DNA of 35,121 nucleotides from Chrysophaeum taylorii (Eukaryota; Sar; Pelagophyceae; Pelagomonadales; Pelagomonadaceae), in contig JAQMWT010000414.1 in the NCBI GenBank assembly GCA_029834535.1, positions 1 through 35,121 of the forward strand, read 5' to 3'. The translations under genes were made by a program, and so were the position numbers. Under the pieces are notes generated by a model. The model made no database searches and was not told the DNA's origin. It was given only the letters and a program-made list of their open reading frames with translations. Shown piece after piece: positions 9,068 to 17,161 of the stretch. Each line of letters opens with the position of its first letter. Position 1 is the stretch's first letter.

Positions 9068-10433
9068 CTAGTCGGGGTCATCGCCGAGGCGTGGGTCAGG
9101 CGAAGAGAGGACGGGCCCCGCCCGTAGGTCGTACGCATGCTGCCGCCGGACGTATGTGCGACGAAGGGTGACGTCCTGCTGGGATCGGGCGGCCTGGGTG
9201 GGGTTCCCCGAGGCGGCGACATGGGTGAGGGCGGTGAGGGCACAGCGAGCCCGGCCTAATGCGTTGGCGATCCCCCACTCACGGTAGATGCGGCGAGTTT
9301 GGGCATGCCCTTCTCCCGACTCCCTCGCAAGATGCTCTCGTCTTGGGTCCGCTCCAAGCGCCCACCGGAGGCTCCGCAGATGACGTACGGGAGGTCGCTC
9401 GCCAAGGCACTCCGGAAATGCCACATCCCCTTCAACTCGTGGCACGACCTCGCACAAGACCGCGCGCAGTGGCGGTCCGCCATCCACGCACGTTCATCCC
9501 TCGCCTCTACCCCAACTGTGTGATTTTTGCTCTGTGATCCTGGACCGGCTACTGCCGGCCCAGCCTGGCTCCCATGCCCGGGAGAGGTCCGAAGTTAGTT
9601 AGTTAGTTAGCTGCCTCTGCGAAGTTGGCGCAGCCGCCTGCCACCCAGGTTCGCGCAGCGATGCGCTCTGCGCATGTTTGGGCGAGAGCGTGGCACGCCG
9701 CGCTGGCCTCACCGAAGGCACCAAAGACGAGGCCGGCGACAGTGCCGTAGCTACGTAGCCGCTGTTCGACAGGGCCCAAGAAGCCAGGCGGTGGTGCTGT
9801 ACCCGGCTGGGGGATGATGGCGTCGATGCCGCGGGCGTGAGCGAGGTATTCGGAGTGGACTTGCGCTGCGCGCCGATCGACAGGCGACGGGTGGGAGGGA
9901 TGGAGGGCGTGGGCGGTGTACAACGAACCGCAAGCGAGGGTTTTGATGTCGTAGAGTTGCTCCTTGTTGTCGAGCGTGGTGAGGATGTCTGGGACGACTT
10001 GGCGTCGGGCGAGATTGCCTCGGTACCGGCCGTAGAGGCGCGTGCGAATGGTAGGGGCGACGACGTCAGCAAAGATGCCGAAAACCTCGGACAGGGCTGG
10101 GATGCCGGCCTCTTTGGTGGTGGAGAGGGCGCAATCGAGCAAGCTGTCGTGCCAGGTGGTCCGCGCTCCTCCGCGGTTGACAAGGTTGGCCTGCGCGAGA
10201 AGCACCTTGCCGTGAGCGTCGAGAGCGACGTCAGTGCCCAGAATGCGAGTGCCCACGAGGCCCGAACAAGCTGGAGAGGGGTAGCCAAAGTACTGGGCAC
10301 ACATCTCAGCCCAGCAGCGGTTGGGGATTTGAAGGGCAGAGGTGGGCCACGAGCTGATGAACGTGGTCGAGAAGCGATCCCATGAGGACGCCGCTACTCG
10401 AAGTGCATCGGTGATGGGAAGGGTGGCCGCAAC
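9068..10433 (-). pseudogene. Non-LTR-type reverse transcriptase C-terminus with nuclease-like domain, split by a LINE insertion
   Basis: One open frame runs from about 10433 to 9614 on the minus strand and a second coding-like stretch from 9290 to 9068. The first includes a late-RT style block (GTDVALDAHGKVLLAQ, then TTWHDSLLDCAL, like the DxxGxH...RHDxL region), then RQVVPDILTTLDNKEQLYDIKT. This PD...DxK spacing resembles a restriction-like (PD-(D/E)XK) fold. It then has GPVEQRLRSYGTVAGLVFGA FGEAS, a conserved tail I recall from algal and protist retroelement proteins. The second stretch (AQTRRIYREWGIANALGRA) fits as its direct continuation once the LINE at 9295-9613 is removed. The RT catalytic core is absent, so only a C-terminal fragment remains. 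Nuclease assignment is by motif only. N-terminal residues encoded by repeat copy 10436-10532 are not part of the gene. Confidence 0.55.
9295..9613 (+). mobile_element. 5'-truncated LINE (copy 1) with ORF C-terminus and (TTAG)n tail
   Basis: A frame ending TGA at 9521-9523 encodes RLPRKMLSSWVRSKRP, TYGRSLAKALR and WHDLAQDRAQWRSAI. This is the typical C-terminal tail of LINE RT proteins (SWV..., W..LAxDRxxWR). The 3' UTR ends GGCTCCCATGCCCGGGAGAG, a small hairpin, then TTAGTTAGTTAGTTAG. Flanks GCGAGTTTGGGCA (5') and GCGAAGTTGGCGCA (3') look like a diverged target-site duplication of about 13 bp. The body is severely 5'-truncated, as expected from incomplete target-primed reverse transcription. 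It interrupts the minus-strand retroelement ORF. Confidence 0.75.
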
Positions 10434-10435
10434 GT

Positions 10436-10532
10436 TTGTCTTTAAATGTCGACTGCTAAGAGGGGGGTGTGTGTGGGGAGCATGAAGGATGTGGGTGGGT
10501 TTGTGGGGTATGAGGGATGTGCCTGACGGGCG
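10436..10532 (+). repeat. Fourth copy of G-rich repeat R
   Basis: It repeats the 8860-9056 unit (ttaaatgtcgactgctaaga, G-run, through gtgcctgacgggc) between the nuclease-like retroelement ORF and the first Helitron helicase fragment. It explains the spurious N-terminus of the neighbouring minus-strand open frame. Confidence 0.85.
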
Positions 10533-10559
10533 CAACGTTTGTCCCTCGATTTAGGGTAA

Positions 10560-11165
10560 GGATCAGGTAGGCCCGCGAGCCAGCCAGCCATTGATCCTCC
10601 AAGCCGTCTACGGCGACCTCACAGACTGTTTCCACGAACCGCGGCGGCTCTTTCAGTGCGCCATTCACACGCCCCGTCGAAACGATGTTGTCGATGCTGA
10701 CAACGCGCGCATGACCGCGGCCTTTTTTCCCGGAGACGAGGCGTCGGAGTTCTTTTCGGCCGACTAGGTTGGGTCGGAAGACAACGCCTCGCTCTCAAGA
10801 GTCGAGTTTTGAACTCCCCGACAACCAACGGCATGCTGACTTTGATCGCGAGCTTAAAGTCTTCGCAACCTCGACCCGTCGCACGGCCTCTGCAACGGTA
10901 CCAGATACATGATCGATCGTGTCGTTGTCACCGAGGCTCCTCCAACCTGTATCCCTTAAGGCCCGCCGACGCCAAACGATCACCAAGAGCCAGGGCCAGA
11001 CGCCCCGCGAGGTCGGCGTCCTCTTGGCGAAGCCCGTCTTCTGCCACGTCCAGCTCTACGTGGCTCTCTGTCGATCGGCAGCCCCGAGGATATCCTCTTC
11101 TGGGACGGCGACTCCACCTACCCCACACGTGCTGCGCAATACCGATAAGCCCCCTCCCGGCGTCT
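10560..11165 (+). pseudogene. Helitron/Pif1-type helicase C-terminus, copy 1, frameshifted
   Basis: In successive frames the plus strand encodes ILQAVYGDLTDCFHEPRRLF, then RRNDVVDADNARMTAAFFPG, then a TAG after FFSAD. It continues with LCNGTRYMIDRVVVTEAPP and SQGQTPREVGVLLAKPVFCH with QLYVALCRS. These are the standard late blocks of Helitron RepHel helicases: RAILxPRNxxVxxxN, LCNGTR, and motif VI SQGQTxxxVGVYLxxPVFxHGQLYVALSR. Only the helicase end is present; Rep and the N-terminal helicase motifs are missing. The frames are broken and the motif VI His/Ser positions are altered (HVQ, LCR), so it is dead. Copy 2 lies at 12065-12665. Confidence 0.75.
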
Positions 11166-11178
11166 ACACGCGCACTGT

Positions 11179-11492
11179 GGGTGAACTTACTGGGAGAAGG
11201 TGAACTTACTGGGGTTTGAGATTGGGACTAGGTGAACTTAGTGACCAGGTGAACTTACTGAGACCAAGTGAACTTACTGGGGGTTTTAGAGTGAACGCAA
11301 AGGCTAGCGACGTGTACGGATCAAAGCAGCTTAGATTGGCGGAGGTGAGAGCGACGAGCTCGAAGGAGAGTGGGGTGAGTGGGTGTGAGCACGAGTGGGT
11401 TTACGCCGAACTTACTGGGGTTAGAGATTGGGACTAGGTGAACTTGCTGACCAGGTGAACGTAACGGGACCAGGTGAACTTACTGGGGTTAG
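11179..11492 (+). repeat. GTGAACTTACTGGG minisatellite, block 1
   Basis: Imperfect units of about 17-19 nt, consensus GGTGAACTTACTGGGACCA, are mixed with longer units carrying GGTTTGAGATTGGGACTA. They occur at 11179-11290 and 11408-11487. Between them is unique sequence (gctagcgacgtgtacggatc, aaagcagcttagattggcgg) that is also present in block 2. The frames through it are not coding. Confidence 0.9.
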
Positions 11493-11540
11493 CACAGGGG
11501 TATATATAGCCCCAGGCACTCGCACAAACCAGGACCGGCA
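11491..11540 (+). promoter_or_regulatory. TATA-type core promoter, copy 1
   Basis: TATATATAG at 11501-11509 is framed by GC-rich GGGG/CCCC and followed by a conserved stretch ending ggaccggcatt and ctaccctcaccttttggtta. The same block precedes the 996-codon ORF at 13288. Conservation of the box and about 60 bp downstream suggests a duplicated promoter plus transcript start. What it drives here is not apparent; a LINE tail follows. Confidence 0.4.
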
Positions 11541-11694
11541 TTGCTACCCTCACCTTTTGGTTATCCTAACTACTAATCGACAGATGTTTGTCTGTTTCCC
11601 TGCGAGCGCTAACCGTTGGTTGCGATGGAGGACGGCGCCTAACACGCTTGCTCCCTGCGGCGGCCCCGGCCGTCCCGGAGTGAGACGGTGCCTG

Positions 11695-12008
11695 CTCGCC
11701 TCCCGGGCTGGCCGGTTAGCACCCGGAAAGTCCGCGCTGGGATGGGGTTCGCTCGGTTGGGCAGAACGCGACGGACAGGTCGATTGTTCGTGGACCAACA
11801 CGTTTGCGGCCTGCGACGCTCTTGCACGACTTCGCACAAGACCGCGCGCAGTGGCGGTCCGTCATCAACGAGTCCTCGTCCTTCGCCTCTGCCCCAACTG
11901 CGTGATTTTCCTCTGTGATTCCGGATCGGCTCCTGCCTGTCCGGCCTGGCTCCCATGCTCGGGAGAGGTCTGAAGTCAGTTAGTTTGTTTGTTAGTTTGT
12001 TTGTTTGT
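11695..12008 (+). mobile_element. 5'-truncated LINE (copy 2)
   Basis: The plus strand contains LLHDFAQDRAQWRSVI ending TGA at 11903-11905, the same ORF tail as copy 1. The 3' UTR shares the CGGCCTGGCTCCCATGCTCG hairpin region with copies 1 and 3 and ends in a mixed TTAG/TTTG tail at 11980-12008. The left part (cgcctcccgggctggccggtt, 11699 onward) matches copy 3. The 5' limit is approximate. Confidence 0.65.
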
Positions 12009-12064
12009 TTGTCCCTCGATTTAGGGTAAGGATCAGGTAGGCGCGAGAGTAAAGGATCAGGTAG

Positions 12065-12665
12065 GCGCGAGAGCCAGACAGTGATCCTCCAAGCCGTCTA
12101 CGGCGACCTCGCAGACTATTTCCACGACCCGCGGCGGCTCTTTCAGCGCGCCATTCTCACGCCCCGTCGAAACGATGTTGTCGATGCTGACAACGCGCGC
12201 ATGACCGCGGCCTTTTTTTCCCGGAGACGAGGCGTCGGAGTTCTTTTCGGCTGACTAGGCTGGGTCGGAAGACGACGCCTCGCTCTTTACAGTAGAGTTT
12301 TCAACTCCCTGACAACCAACGGCATGCTGACTTTGATCGCGAGCTTAATGTCTTCGCAACCTCGACCCGTCGCACGGCCACTGCAACGGTACCAGATACA
12401 TGATCGATCGTGTCGTTGTCACCGAGGCTCCTCCAACCTGTATCGCTTAAGGCCCGCCTACGCCAAACGATCAACAAGAGCCAGGGCCAGACGCCCCGCG
12501 AGGTCGGCGTCCTCTTTCCCAAGCCCGTCTTCTGCCACGTCCAGCTCTACGTGGCTCTCTGTCGATCGGCATCCCCGAGGATATACTCATCTGGGTCGAC
12601 GACTCCACCCTACCCCACACGTGCTGCGCAATACCGATAAGCTCCCTCCCGGCGTCTACACGCGC
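12065..12665 (+). pseudogene. Helitron/Pif1-type helicase C-terminus, copy 2, frameshifted
   Basis: This is a direct duplicate of 10560-11165, with a small internal duplication upstream (gatcaggtaggcgcgagag repeated). It encodes YFHDPRRLFQRAILTPRRND, closer to the canonical RAILxPRN motif than copy 1, and INKSQGQTPREVGV with PVFCHVQLYVALCRS, also closer to consensus (INKSQGQT). One extra T in a T-run near 12211-12217 breaks the frame. The TAG after SAD (12256 region) is shared with copy 1, so it predates the duplication. Confidence 0.75.
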
Positions 12666-12669
12666 ACTA

Positions 12670-13002
12670 TAGGTGAACTTACTGGGACCACGTGAACTTA
12701 CTGGGGTTTGAGATTGGGACTAGGTGAACTGAGTGACCAGGTGAAACTGGGACCAGGTGAACATACTGGGGTTTTTAGAGTAAAGGGTTTTTATTATATA
12801 AATTTAGAGTAAACTCAAAGGCTGGCGGCGCGTGCGGATCAAAGCAGCTTAGATTGGCGGAGGCGAGAGCGACGAGCTCAAAGGAGTTGGTGTGAGCTAG
12901 GTGAACTTACTGACCAGGTGAACTTATATGAAACTTACTGGGACCAGGTGAACTTACTGGGGTTAGAGATTAGGACTAGGTGAACTTACTGGCCTGCACT
13001 TG
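12670..13002 (+). repeat. GTGAACTTACTGGG minisatellite, block 2
   Basis: The same units as block 1 follow the second helicase fragment (12670-12775 and 12897-13002), with the same intervening unique stretch (aaagcagcttagattggcgg at 12842). A further single unit occurs at 13372-13382. Together with the helicase and promoter this shows a duplication of about 1.0-1.3 kb (10532-11567 versus 12009-13364). Confidence 0.9.
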
Positions 13003-13287
13003 TGGGCCCTTAAAGCGCTCGAGGTGGTTCGCGCGTTCGAATCCGCCCCACCGCTGCGCCGCAAGGAGTGTGTGAGTGCCTTCGAAGCAGTTGCCGTCGC
13101 CAACTGCTGGAGCCCCATCGTCTAGCACACACACTAGACCCCCCTCATCTGGGCGCTTTCACTTACCAGGACCGGATGTTCATCTCCGACGCAGATGTTC
13201 ATCTGAAGCAGATGGCGTCGTCGTCTGCTTGGTCCCCACCGTCTCGCATGTCGCCCCAGATGTTCACGTTTCACTATGATGGGGAAG

Positions 13288-13362
13288 CACAGGGGTATAT
13301 ATAGCCCCGGGCACTCGCATACACCAGGACCGGCATTCCTACCCTCACCTTTTGGTTAGAGA
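13288..13362 (+). promoter_or_regulatory. TATA-type core promoter, copy 2, upstream of the 996-codon ORF
   Basis: TATATATAG at 13296-13304 lies in the same block as at 11491 and is about 112 bp upstream of the ATG at 13416. The spacing fits a TATA-driven transcript starting near 13325-13335 with a short leader. It is the best promoter candidate for the long ORF; the initiation site is inferred. Confidence 0.45.
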
Positions 13363-13390
13363 TTGGGACTAGGTGAACTTACAGGCCTGC

Positions 13391-13490
13391 ACTTCTTCTC
13401 TACTAACGCCATCATATGAAACAAATGGAAGCAACCGCTCCACCCCAACCAAATCAGCCACATCGACAAGTGAATGATTCCACTTCCTTG
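13391..13490 (+). repeat. Direct repeat shared with 17053-17161
   Basis: ttctctactaacgccatcat, atgaaacaaatggaagcaac and onward to tgattccacttccttgaa recur at 17053-17161 with a few substitutions and a 16-nt internal tandem duplication in the second copy. The first copy contains the start codon and first codons of the 996-codon ORF; the second has the same ATG but stops after about 25 codons. Confidence 0.85.
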
Positions 13491-16406
13491 AAGGTTATGG
13501 GCACCTGGGCTAGCCCTGGGGACCCTCACCGTGAAGTGGGAGGACGACCTGACACCTCGCTTTCAGGCCGATGTTCCCTATCCGGCAAAAGGTGTTCCGG
13601 AGTCAACCGGTCAAATCCTTACGCAAGTCCAGACGACATTCAGTCCCGCACGGCGGACCTCTTCGCGATCCGCGACGTCCTGGCCTCGTTCGGCGACGCC
13701 CATGAAGCCTCTTCTGCGGCCCGCCGTGCGAAGTGTGTTCTCAACGCCCAAGACGACCACGACGCATTTGTTGCGGCCAAAAAAGCGAAGCGCGCTCTCG
13801 ACGACCACGACGCTCTCTTAGCCTCGCGTGCGGCTGACTGTGCCAAGTGTGCTCTCCGTGACGCCAGTAGCGCTTCTGATGCGGCACTCCGCGCCAAACG
13901 AGCTCTTCTCCGTGCCGCTTGCCGCGACGTCCGCAGCGCCTCTGCTGCGACCGACCGTGCTCTTCGTGACGCCCGCAAAGCGTCAGTTGCGGCCAAACGG
14001 GCCAAACGAGCCATCGCCCGCGCCACTCGTCGCGACGCCCGTGACGCATCCGCTGCAGCCAAAGTGGCTGACTCCGTCAACGCCTCTGTCACGGCCGACC
14101 TCGCCCGCCGTGCCCCCGACGCTGCCTCTTCCGATGCTTCCGGCGCTCACGTCGCCGCCTCTCACCCGACCCGGACCCTCACACAAGAAGGCGCAATAGT
14201 TGAAGTCCACCACGCTGACGTTGATGCCACCCAAGCTCACCGCGATCTCGACGCTGTCGATGCCAAAGTTCCGGCCAACGACGCGCCCCGCGCCCTCCGT
14301 GATGCCCACGCCGACCCCGCTGCGGATCCTCGCGCCCCAGGCGAACTCGACGTTGCCTCGCGCCCTCCACTTGAAGATCCCCGAGCCCAACGTGTCACTG
14401 CTTCGCTTGAACGCTCTCAAAGCGACACCGCAATGCTCGCCACCTCGGTACGTTCGCGCACGCAACCCCGCGCCACCCGGCACCACCGTCACTCGCGCCC
14501 CGACAAAGCGCACGGACTCGACCCGACCGACCCCCGTGATCGGTTCGACAGGGAAGCAATACGTCTTTCTCCCGATCCTCCGAACCTCGCCACACGTACT
14601 CGGTCCGACGGGGAAGTCATACATCTCGTCCCAATCACCTTGACCCTCGACTCACGTACTCGGTCCGACGAAGAAGTCCCTCAGATCCTTTACCCGTGTC
14701 ATCGGTCAGACCAGGAAGTTCACAGCCTCAACCTCCACGCGAACATCGACCCGCGTACCCGACTCGCCAAGGAAGTTCAACGCCCTAACTGCCTCGAACT
14801 CCCCAAGCACATAGATCCGCGTACTCGACCCGACAAGGACATCGATACCCGCGACACGCGTGTCCGATCCGACTCGGAACCCACCACCCGTACATGCCCA
14901 GCACCGGCTCGTGCTTCGCCCGTTACGGACGCCCATCGTCTCCACGCGTATCAACCGTCACCCCGCACTAGGTTCACCGCGGACTATCCAAGTCTCGACC
15001 CATGCATTCGGTCCGACGGCCATGTCCACGGTCACGCCCCGTCCAAAGAGCCCGACAGCTGCGTCACCCCATACTTCGAGGCAGCCAACGCCCTCGAACT
15101 GGATACCGAGTCTGGCATATGCTTCACTCCGCGCAATCCAAACATCGATCCTAGTCATCGTCCAGACGATACCAAAATAAATGCGACCCTGCACACGTCA
15201 TCCCCTCTCCTCACTGAGGGACCGTATGCGAAACCCAGCATCACTGCACTGCTGCGCAATACGTTGATCCCGCAAGCCTCGCAACCTCCGCAGTCGCCTC
15301 TTCTTGCTGACTCGCGACCGTATGACTCGACCGGTCTTCTTCCTCCCGACGAAGCCGACGGTCCAGCTCTCGATGAACCATCTCATGGTGAAACCAACAC
15401 GCCGGAAATCGCCAGCCACCCTGACCGCGCTCGTTCAGCCCTTGCTCATCAGGTCTACACACCCGTGTGGCCCGACAACAGCATCGACTCTGCTGCCGCC
15501 ACCACGTGCGAGTCGCCCCTCTCTCCAGAGATTCGACTCGAGGGGGTGAAGCCTGCATCATCGTCGCACACAAGTAATTCACAAGACTCACTTCTCGCTA
15601 CGTGTACCGCCGATTCCTCCAATGATCGCGCAGACGTTGCCTACGCCAAAGCCGCGCCGCAGCCCCACGCGCATCCGCCTACTCCAAGCATGTCCGAGTT
15701 CTTGCCACTTGAAGGCACAACAGCTGACCTGTGCAACACCCGTGAGAAACAGCTCTTCAAGCTAGACCTCACCGCCAACGAGATCAGGATGTCAACACAA
15801 CCTTTGACACCTGTAGTCCCTGCATACACACAGGCGCAGCAAACAAACTTCATACGTGGACAACTGGAACCCACAGACTTTCACCAGCATGACCACTTGA
15901 CCTATGAGGACACTTGTCAGCGTACAACTACAGTCTCTGGCTCTACAGACGCTGAAGCCGTGATGAACGCCTTACTCACCCTGCACACAGATATGGTATC
16001 GCATGACATTCTCACCACCAAATTCACCTACAACGAGGTTGCAAGCGATTACACAGTCGAATTGAAACACGACTACCTTGCCCTTGTACACGACATGCAT
16101 ACAGCTCACCTTAAGAATCAGGTGCAATGCAAACCGCACACCAGGGGGTGTGAGATACACATGCTCTCTGCCTTGAACAATACGACGATCTCACGAAGCA
16201 CGTGCATCGCGTCAAACTTCAACTGCTGTTCGTACGCCTGTGAACATTTTAAGTCAGACGCTGAAGCATACAAGTTGCATTCCCGCGCTAAAGACTCTGG
16301 ACTACTTGCATCACTCCAAGACCATCTGCAAGTCCCAAGCAAGTTCATATGGACACTACCAACCCACCACTTCACAGTGGGCCTCCCAGGCCACTGCACT
16401 GGTTGA
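13416..16406 (+). CDS. Long repetitive ORF, 996 codons, function unknown
   Basis: This is the longest plus-strand frame in the repeat nest, ATG at 13416 to TGA at 16404-16406. Residues about 75-220 are Ala/Arg/Asp/Lys-rich with imperfect units around AAKRAKRA and RALRDA, predicted helical. Residues about 360-500 carry units of roughly 20-25 residues built on DPRTRSDxEV. Residues about 500-800 are Pro/Ser/Asp-rich. The last 200 are more ordinary and Cys/His-containing (CEIHMLSALNN, FNCCSYACEHF). I recognise no catalytic motif, signal peptide or membrane segment. An open frame of this length in high-GC DNA with depleted stops could partly be a composition effect, but the TATA block just upstream and lack of frameshifts favour a real gene. 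A Gag-like or structural protein of an unrecognised element is possible. Confidence 0.45.
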   Translation: MKQMEATAPPQPNQPHRQVNDSTSLKVMGTWASPGDPHREVGGRPDTSLSGRCSLSGKRCSGVNRSNPYASPDDIQSRTADLFAIRDVLASFGDAHEASSAARRAKCVLNAQDDHDAFVAAKKAKRALDDHDALLASRAADCAKCALRDASSASDAALRAKRALLRAACRDVRSASAATDRALRDARKASVAAKRAKRAIARATRRDARDASAAAKVADSVNASVTADLARRAPDAASSDASGAHVAASHPTRTLTQEGAIVEVHHADVDATQAHRDLDAVDAKVPANDAPRALRDAHADPAADPRAPGELDVASRPPLEDPRAQRVTASLERSQSDTAMLATSVRSRTQPRATRHHRHSRPDKAHGLDPTDPRDRFDREAIRLSPDPPNLATRTRSDGEVIHLVPITLTLDSRTRSDEEVPQILYPCHRSDQEVHSLNLHANIDPRTRLAKEVQRPNCLELPKHIDPRTRPDKDIDTRDTRVRSDSEPTTRTCPAPARASPVTDAHRLHAYQPSPRTRFTADYPSLDPCIRSDGHVHGHAPSKEPDSCVTPYFEAANALELDTESGICFTPRNPNIDPSHRPDDTKINATLHTSSPLLTEGPYAKPSITALLRNTLIPQASQPPQSPLLADSRPYDSTGLLPPDEADGPALDEPSHGETNTPEIASHPDRARSALAHQVYTPVWPDNSIDSAAATTCESPLSPEIRLEGVKPASSSHTSNSQDSLLATCTADSSNDRADVAYAKAAPQPHAHPPTPSMSEFLPLEGTTADLCNTREKQLFKLDLTANEIRMSTQPLTPVVPAYTQAQQTNFIRGQLEPTDFHQHDHLTYEDTCQRTTTVSGSTDAEAVMNALLTLHTDMVSHDILTTKFTYNEVASDYTVELKHDYLALVHDMHTAHLKNQVQCKPHTRGCEIHMLSALNNTTISRSTCIASNFNCCSYACEHFKSDAEAYKLHSRAKDSGLLASLQDHLQVPSKFIWTLPTHHFTVGLPGHCTG

Positions 16407-16709
16407 TCTGGACAAACCTGCACCCACAATCATTTTTTTTTTACTACCTTTATGGCACGTCAACAACAACAAGATCACCTGACGTTACCGTGTCTCCTGC
16501 TTAGTAGTCAAGGAAATCAACGTGAACCGCGCCCACAGCTCAGTTCACATGCATCGCTGTCTTGTGGAACGATTCCACCGCCCCTCACATTACGTCCCCC
16601 ATCGTCCGTCTCGACTGAGTTGTGACACGTACGTACGAACGACGACCTTCATGCTTACCCCGAGCATCGAAGTATCGTTCGAGGGGGTGTTCAGTGATAT
16701 CAAGCTCGA
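16407..16709 (+). other. Non-coding tail downstream of the 996-codon ORF
   Basis: No gene is seen. A T-run (16434-16442) follows the stop. A purine tract cgagggggtgttcagtgata near 16679-16698 resembles a polypurine tract before an LTR start (TGTTCA), but no matching second LTR is visible, so this remains a hint. Confidence 0.25.
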
Positions 16710-17011
16710 GGGCATCCGCCCTCCCGGCGTAGGTTGGCACCTATTCGCCTCCCGGGCGGGCCGGTTGGCAGCCGGAACGTTCGCAGTGGGACGGGGTATG
16801 GCCGGGGGGCGAAGACGGAAGGTTATCGACGAGTTGGTTGTCAGTCACATCGCGGTCTCCTCGTCGCATGGCGACAAGCTTGATGGTCACTCTCCGCCGA
16901 CCGACCTTTCGGCGCTCCTCGTCTACAGGCCCGTGATTCCGGACTGGCACCTGTCGGTCCGGCCTGGCTCCCATGCTCGGGAGAGGTCTGAAGTTAGTTA
17001 GTTAGTTAGTT
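16710..17011 (+). mobile_element. 5'-truncated LINE (copy 3) with 8-bp target-site duplication
   Basis: It shares cgcctcccgggcgggccggtt (16749) and the 3' UTR cggcctggctcccatgctcg plus TTAGTTAGTTAGTTAG tail (16993-17011) with copy 2. It is flanked by AAGCTCGA at 16702-16709 and again at 17012-17019, a clean 8-bp target duplication. The AQDR..WR coding block of copies 1 and 2 is not present in the middle, so it is an internally different or deleted copy. Confidence 0.7.
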
Positions 17012-17052
17012 AAGCTCGACCCTCACCCTTTACCCTCCCTACTCCCCTCTTA

Positions 17053-17161
17053 TTCTCTACTAACGCTATCATATGAAACAAATGGAAGCAGCCGCTCCAC
17101 CCCAACCAGATCAGCCAACCAGATCAGCCACATCAACAAGTGGATGATTCCACTTCCTTGA
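17053..17161 (+). repeat. Second copy of the 13391 direct repeat
   Basis: It matches 13391-13490 and includes the same ATGAAACAAATGGAAGCA start, with a 16-nt duplication (accagatcagccaaccagat region). The frame is closed early by TGA at about 17142-17144. Confidence 0.8.

Noticed and set aside
11179..13002. CRISPR-like spaced repeats
   Set aside because: Units vary in length, are often adjacent without unique spacers, and the context is eukaryotic transposons with no cas genes.
13010..13055. tRNA-like 3' half (gttcgaatcc box next to ccccacc)
   Set aside because: The T-stem bases do not pair (gcgcg against ccgcc) and there is no matching 5' acceptor strand or D-arm upstream. At most it is a remnant of a tRNA-derived SINE.
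13983..14624. Gly/Val-rich minus-strand frame inside the 996-codon ORF
   Set aside because: Composition mirrors the Ala/Asp/Arg-rich plus frame and it stays open only where that frame is repetitive.
16679..16698. Polypurine tract plus LTR start (gagggggtgttcag) of a copia-like element
   Set aside because: There is no second LTR, no primer-binding site and no integrase or RT motif in the upstream ORF.
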